From NCBI GenBank assembly GCA_031257835.1, contig JAIRNY010000015.1:1-33655 (forward strand): 33,655 bases of DNA. The letters are read 5' to 3'. Numbering within the stretch: the stretch's first letter is position 1; the number at the start of each line of letters is the position of its first letter. The position numbers and the translations under genes were made by a program. Positions 28,386 through 33,655 of the stretch are shown piece after piece. The DNA is from Candidatus Endomicrobiellum cryptotermitis (lineage in GTDB: Bacteria > Elusimicrobiota > Endomicrobiia > Endomicrobiales > Endomicrobiaceae). The notes under the pieces were generated by a model. The model ran no database searches. It worked only from the letters and a program-made list of their open reading frames with translations, and had not been told where the DNA came from.

Positions 28386-28410
28386 ATACTAGGCTCCATA
28401 AATTTAAAAA

Positions 28411-29127
28411 TTATCTTCCATATTTTTCTAACTTATTTAAAGTAATTTCAAAATCTTTTGGCAAAGAACTTATAAAAGTTCTTTTTTCGTTTGTATTTGG
28501 AACTTTCAAAGTTAAAGACTCTAAATGTAGCGTTAATCTAGAAATAAGAGGGCGCTCTTGTTGCCCTTTTTTAGATTTATATTTACGTTTAATCGAAGAT
28601 AACAATATAGGTTCGTTAACACCAAACTCAGCGTCTATAGCAATGGGGTTACCAATACTCCAAAAGTGCGCTCTTAGTTGACACCTCATACTTGTAACAG
28701 GAAAAGCTTCAACTAAAGTATAACTTTTAAAACGCTCTAAAACTTTAAATTTTGTAATTGCTTCTTTTCCAGTTACATCTATAGAAACATCACCACTTGA
28801 AATTAATATAGGCATATTAATTTCACCTTCATCCTCTTGAACAAAACCTGACAATAAAGTTATATATTTCCTAACAACTGTTTTATTCTCAAATTGAGAT
28901 CTTATATATTCATAAGCGGTTGCATTCTTTGCAAAAACTAAAACTCCGCTGGCTTCAACATCAAGTATATGTATAGGAATTAACTTTTCCCCAATTTGCT
29001 TGCTTAAAATATGTAAAACTGTTTTTGTTTTATCTTGGCCATCACCTGCAATTGTATATATGCCGGACGCTTTACTTACAGCTATAACATTTTCATCTTC
29101 ATAAATGATTTCTATTTTTTCTTTCAT
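28411..29127 (-). CDS. Atypical RluA-type pseudouridine synthase
   Basis: The fold and motif order match the RluA family: EIIYEDENVIAVSKASGI at the start, then the catalytic segment, VRKYITLLSG, and LRAHFWSIGNPIAIDAEFG. The usual HRLDxxTSG reads HILDVEASG: catalytic Asp56 is kept, but the near-invariant Arg is Ile54 and Thr is Ala. The usual GRTHQLR is SMRCQLR. ATA at codon 54 is one change from an Arg AGA codon. The 238 residues lack an S4 domain. If active it would modify rRNA or tRNA uridines, but substrate and activity are uncertain. It lies between the protease gene and the DUF362 gene with small gaps. Confidence 0.78.
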   Translation of the reverse strand: MKEKIEIIYEDENVIAVSKASGIYTIAGDGQDKTKTVLHILSKQIGEKLIPIHILDVEASGVLVFAKNATAYEYIRSQFENKTVVRKYITLLSGFVQEDEGEINMPILISSGDVSIDVTGKEAITKFKVLERFKSYTLVEAFPVTSMRCQLRAHFWSIGNPIAIDAEFGVNEPILLSSIKRKYKSKKGQQERPLISRLTLHLESLTLKVPNTNEKRTFISSLPKDFEITLNKLEKYGR

Positions 29128-29139
29128 CTAATAACACTT

Positions 29140-29393
29140 TTACTTTTGAACAGCTATTTTTTTAATTTGATCTTTTGTTAAGTTAGTTTTTATGGCTATA
29201 AAATATACTCCAGGTGCTATTTTATCTCCATTTTGGTTTCTTAAGTCCCATTTTAAATATTTTTCGTTTATATCGTCTCTTAATTCTAAAATATTAAAAC
29301 TTTTTACTACTTCGCCTCTTACATTATATATTCTAGCATCTAGTTCAGTTACGCTTAAAAGGATATTTGCTATCCTTAACCCGTTAGAATTAA

Positions 29394-29405
<12 letters not shown>
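29140..29405 (-). pseudogene. Out-of-frame C-terminal FlgD-like/sorting-type domain of the S8 protease
   Basis: Directly after the protease stop, another minus-strand frame reads ANPVSLINSNGLRIAN, then LDARIYNVRGEVVKSF, LKWDLRNQNGDKIAPGVYFI and KKIAVQK, ending at TAA 29142-29140. The pattern 'D.RIYNVRGEVV...L.WD.RN.NGDKIAPGVYF' is that of FlgD-like Ig or C-terminal sorting-type domains of secreted proteins. It has no start of its own. Adding one base in the GGG near 29406 (VLG-ANPVSL) would join it to the protease, so a one-base deletion is the simplest explanation. Confidence 0.8.
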
Positions 29406-33211
<3,806 letters not shown>

Positions 33212-33247
33212 AAAATAGTAACCCTTGCTATATTTTTTATTAAAGAA

Positions 33248-33276
33248 ATTTTATAAAAAATAGAACAGTCATTCAA
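33248..33276 (-). promoter_or_regulatory. Putative sigma-70 promoter of the nusB operon
   Basis: On the minus strand TTGAAT (33271-33276) and TAAAAT (33248-33253) are separated by 17 bases, giving a transcript start about 30 bases ahead of the nusB ATG. The -10 box equals that of the ackA promoter; the -35 box matches 4 of 6. Confidence 0.6.
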
Positions 33277-33449
33277 CACACTCACTCACATATAAATTAA
33301 TTCAGAGCATGTAAAGAATAGGGCTGAATTAGTTATTATCAGTATCTATAAACCTAACTTCGCCATAATTAGCACAGACACTTAGTACTACCGTTGCCTG
33401 CTACCTGCTACACTTAATGCTTGGGATGGCCGTTATATAATAAAGTATC
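33277..33449. other. Intergenic stretch between the nusB promoter and the right-end pseudogene
   Basis: No open reading frame or RNA gene is recognisable. An 8-bp inverted repeat (TAATTCAG at 33298-33305, CTGAATTA at 33324-33331) could form a small stem, and CTGCTAC is repeated in tandem near 33398-33411. A TATAAT at 33436-33441 lacks a convincing -35 partner. Nothing else is supported. Confidence 0.4.
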
Positions 33450-33480
33450 TATATATTATTTTCACCAAAAATAATATATA
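33450..33480. terminator. A/T-only hairpin, possible bidirectional terminator
   Basis: A perfect 13-bp stem (33450-33462 with 33468-33480, TATATATTATTTT and its complement) encloses a 5-base CACCA loop. The stem ends in runs of T and A, so it may act in either direction, but a stem without G/C pairs is weak. It lies about 65 bases ahead of the right-end pseudogene, like the hairpin at 458-489 ahead of the first copy. Confidence 0.4.
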
Positions 33481-33543
33481 CTAAAATACTCATAATCAGT
33501 ATATAATACCCATTGATATATTAAACCACAAGAAACAAACAAT

Positions 33544-33655
33544 GAAAAGATTACCGATAGGGACACAAGCATTGAGAAATTAAGAAGGAATAATGCAGTA
33601 TACGTAGACAAGACAGAACATGTATATAATCTAATAAACAATGGAAGTGTATACT
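33544..33655 (+). pseudogene. Start of a second AAA-ATPase-like / PD-(D/E)XK family copy, frameshifted, cut by the window edge
   Basis: MKRLPIGTQA is followed by a stop at codon 14. Restoring one lost T near 33575 gives EKLRRNNAVYVDKTEHVYNL and INNGSVY to the end of the window. This is the same N-terminus as the pseudogene at 618-1536; the last 16 bases of the window are identical in both copies, while elsewhere they differ at many positions, so they are paralogs rather than a recent duplication. No strong ribosome site precedes the ATG. The downstream part lies outside the window. Confidence 0.8.

Noticed and set aside
33380-33430. Possible tRNA or small RNA in the more G/C-rich patch left of the right-end pseudogene
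   Set aside because: No cloverleaf arms, no GTTC-type T-loop and no CCA end could be found on either strand.

Overview
The window is AT-rich bacterial chromosome carrying dense housekeeping operons, almost all read on the minus strand, with decayed DNA at the left side and at both ends. My best guess for the source is an Elusimicrobiota lineage of the Endomicrobium type (termite-gut endosymbiont relatives). This is inference from the low G+C look, the fermentative gene set (adhE, ackA, ferredoxin-fused Etf), the many freshly broken genes, and remnants of an AAA-ATPase/PD-(D/E)XK nuclease family. No rRNA or other marker in the window proves it.

Left region (1-6082). The window opens inside the C-terminal end of a sensor histidine kinase, followed by an A/T-rich hairpin. 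Next is an AAA-ATPase-like/PD-(D/E)XK nuclease pseudogene with frameshifts and an internal deletion. An intact adhE (bifunctional acetaldehyde/alcohol dehydrogenase) follows on the minus strand, with a readable promoter and an 18-bp palindrome resembling the operator of the NADH sensor Rex. From 4314 to about 6075 lies a graveyard of insertion-sequence fragments: three IS3-type pieces and one IS256-type tail.

Central operon 1 (17386 down to 6083, minus strand). One good sigma-70-type promoter precedes ackA. It is followed, with short gaps or overlaps, by a YceD/DUF177 gene, rpmF, plsX, fabH, fabD, fabG, acpP, fabF, rnc, an acyl-CoA dehydrogenase gene, etfB and a ferredoxin-fused etfA. This couples acetate/ATP formation, phospholipid and fatty-acid synthesis, and a probable electron-bifurcating acyl-CoA dehydrogenase/ETF complex.

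Central operon 2 (33276 down to 17504, minus strand). A second promoter precedes nusB, then ligA, a secreted subtilisin-like protease gene, an atypical RluA-type gene, a DUF362 ferredoxin gene, recX, purH, a secreted protein of unknown function, lipA, mfd and clpB. The protease has lost its C-terminal FlgD-like/sorting-type domain to a one-base frameshift. Between lipA and mfd sits a 174-bp non-coding element bounded by perfect 20-bp inverted repeats, with nested stems inside.

Right end (33277-33655). This is intergenic DNA with an A/T hairpin, followed by the start of a second AAA-ATPase/nuclease copy that already carries a frameshift. The intact core is thus bracketed by decaying copies of the same gene family.
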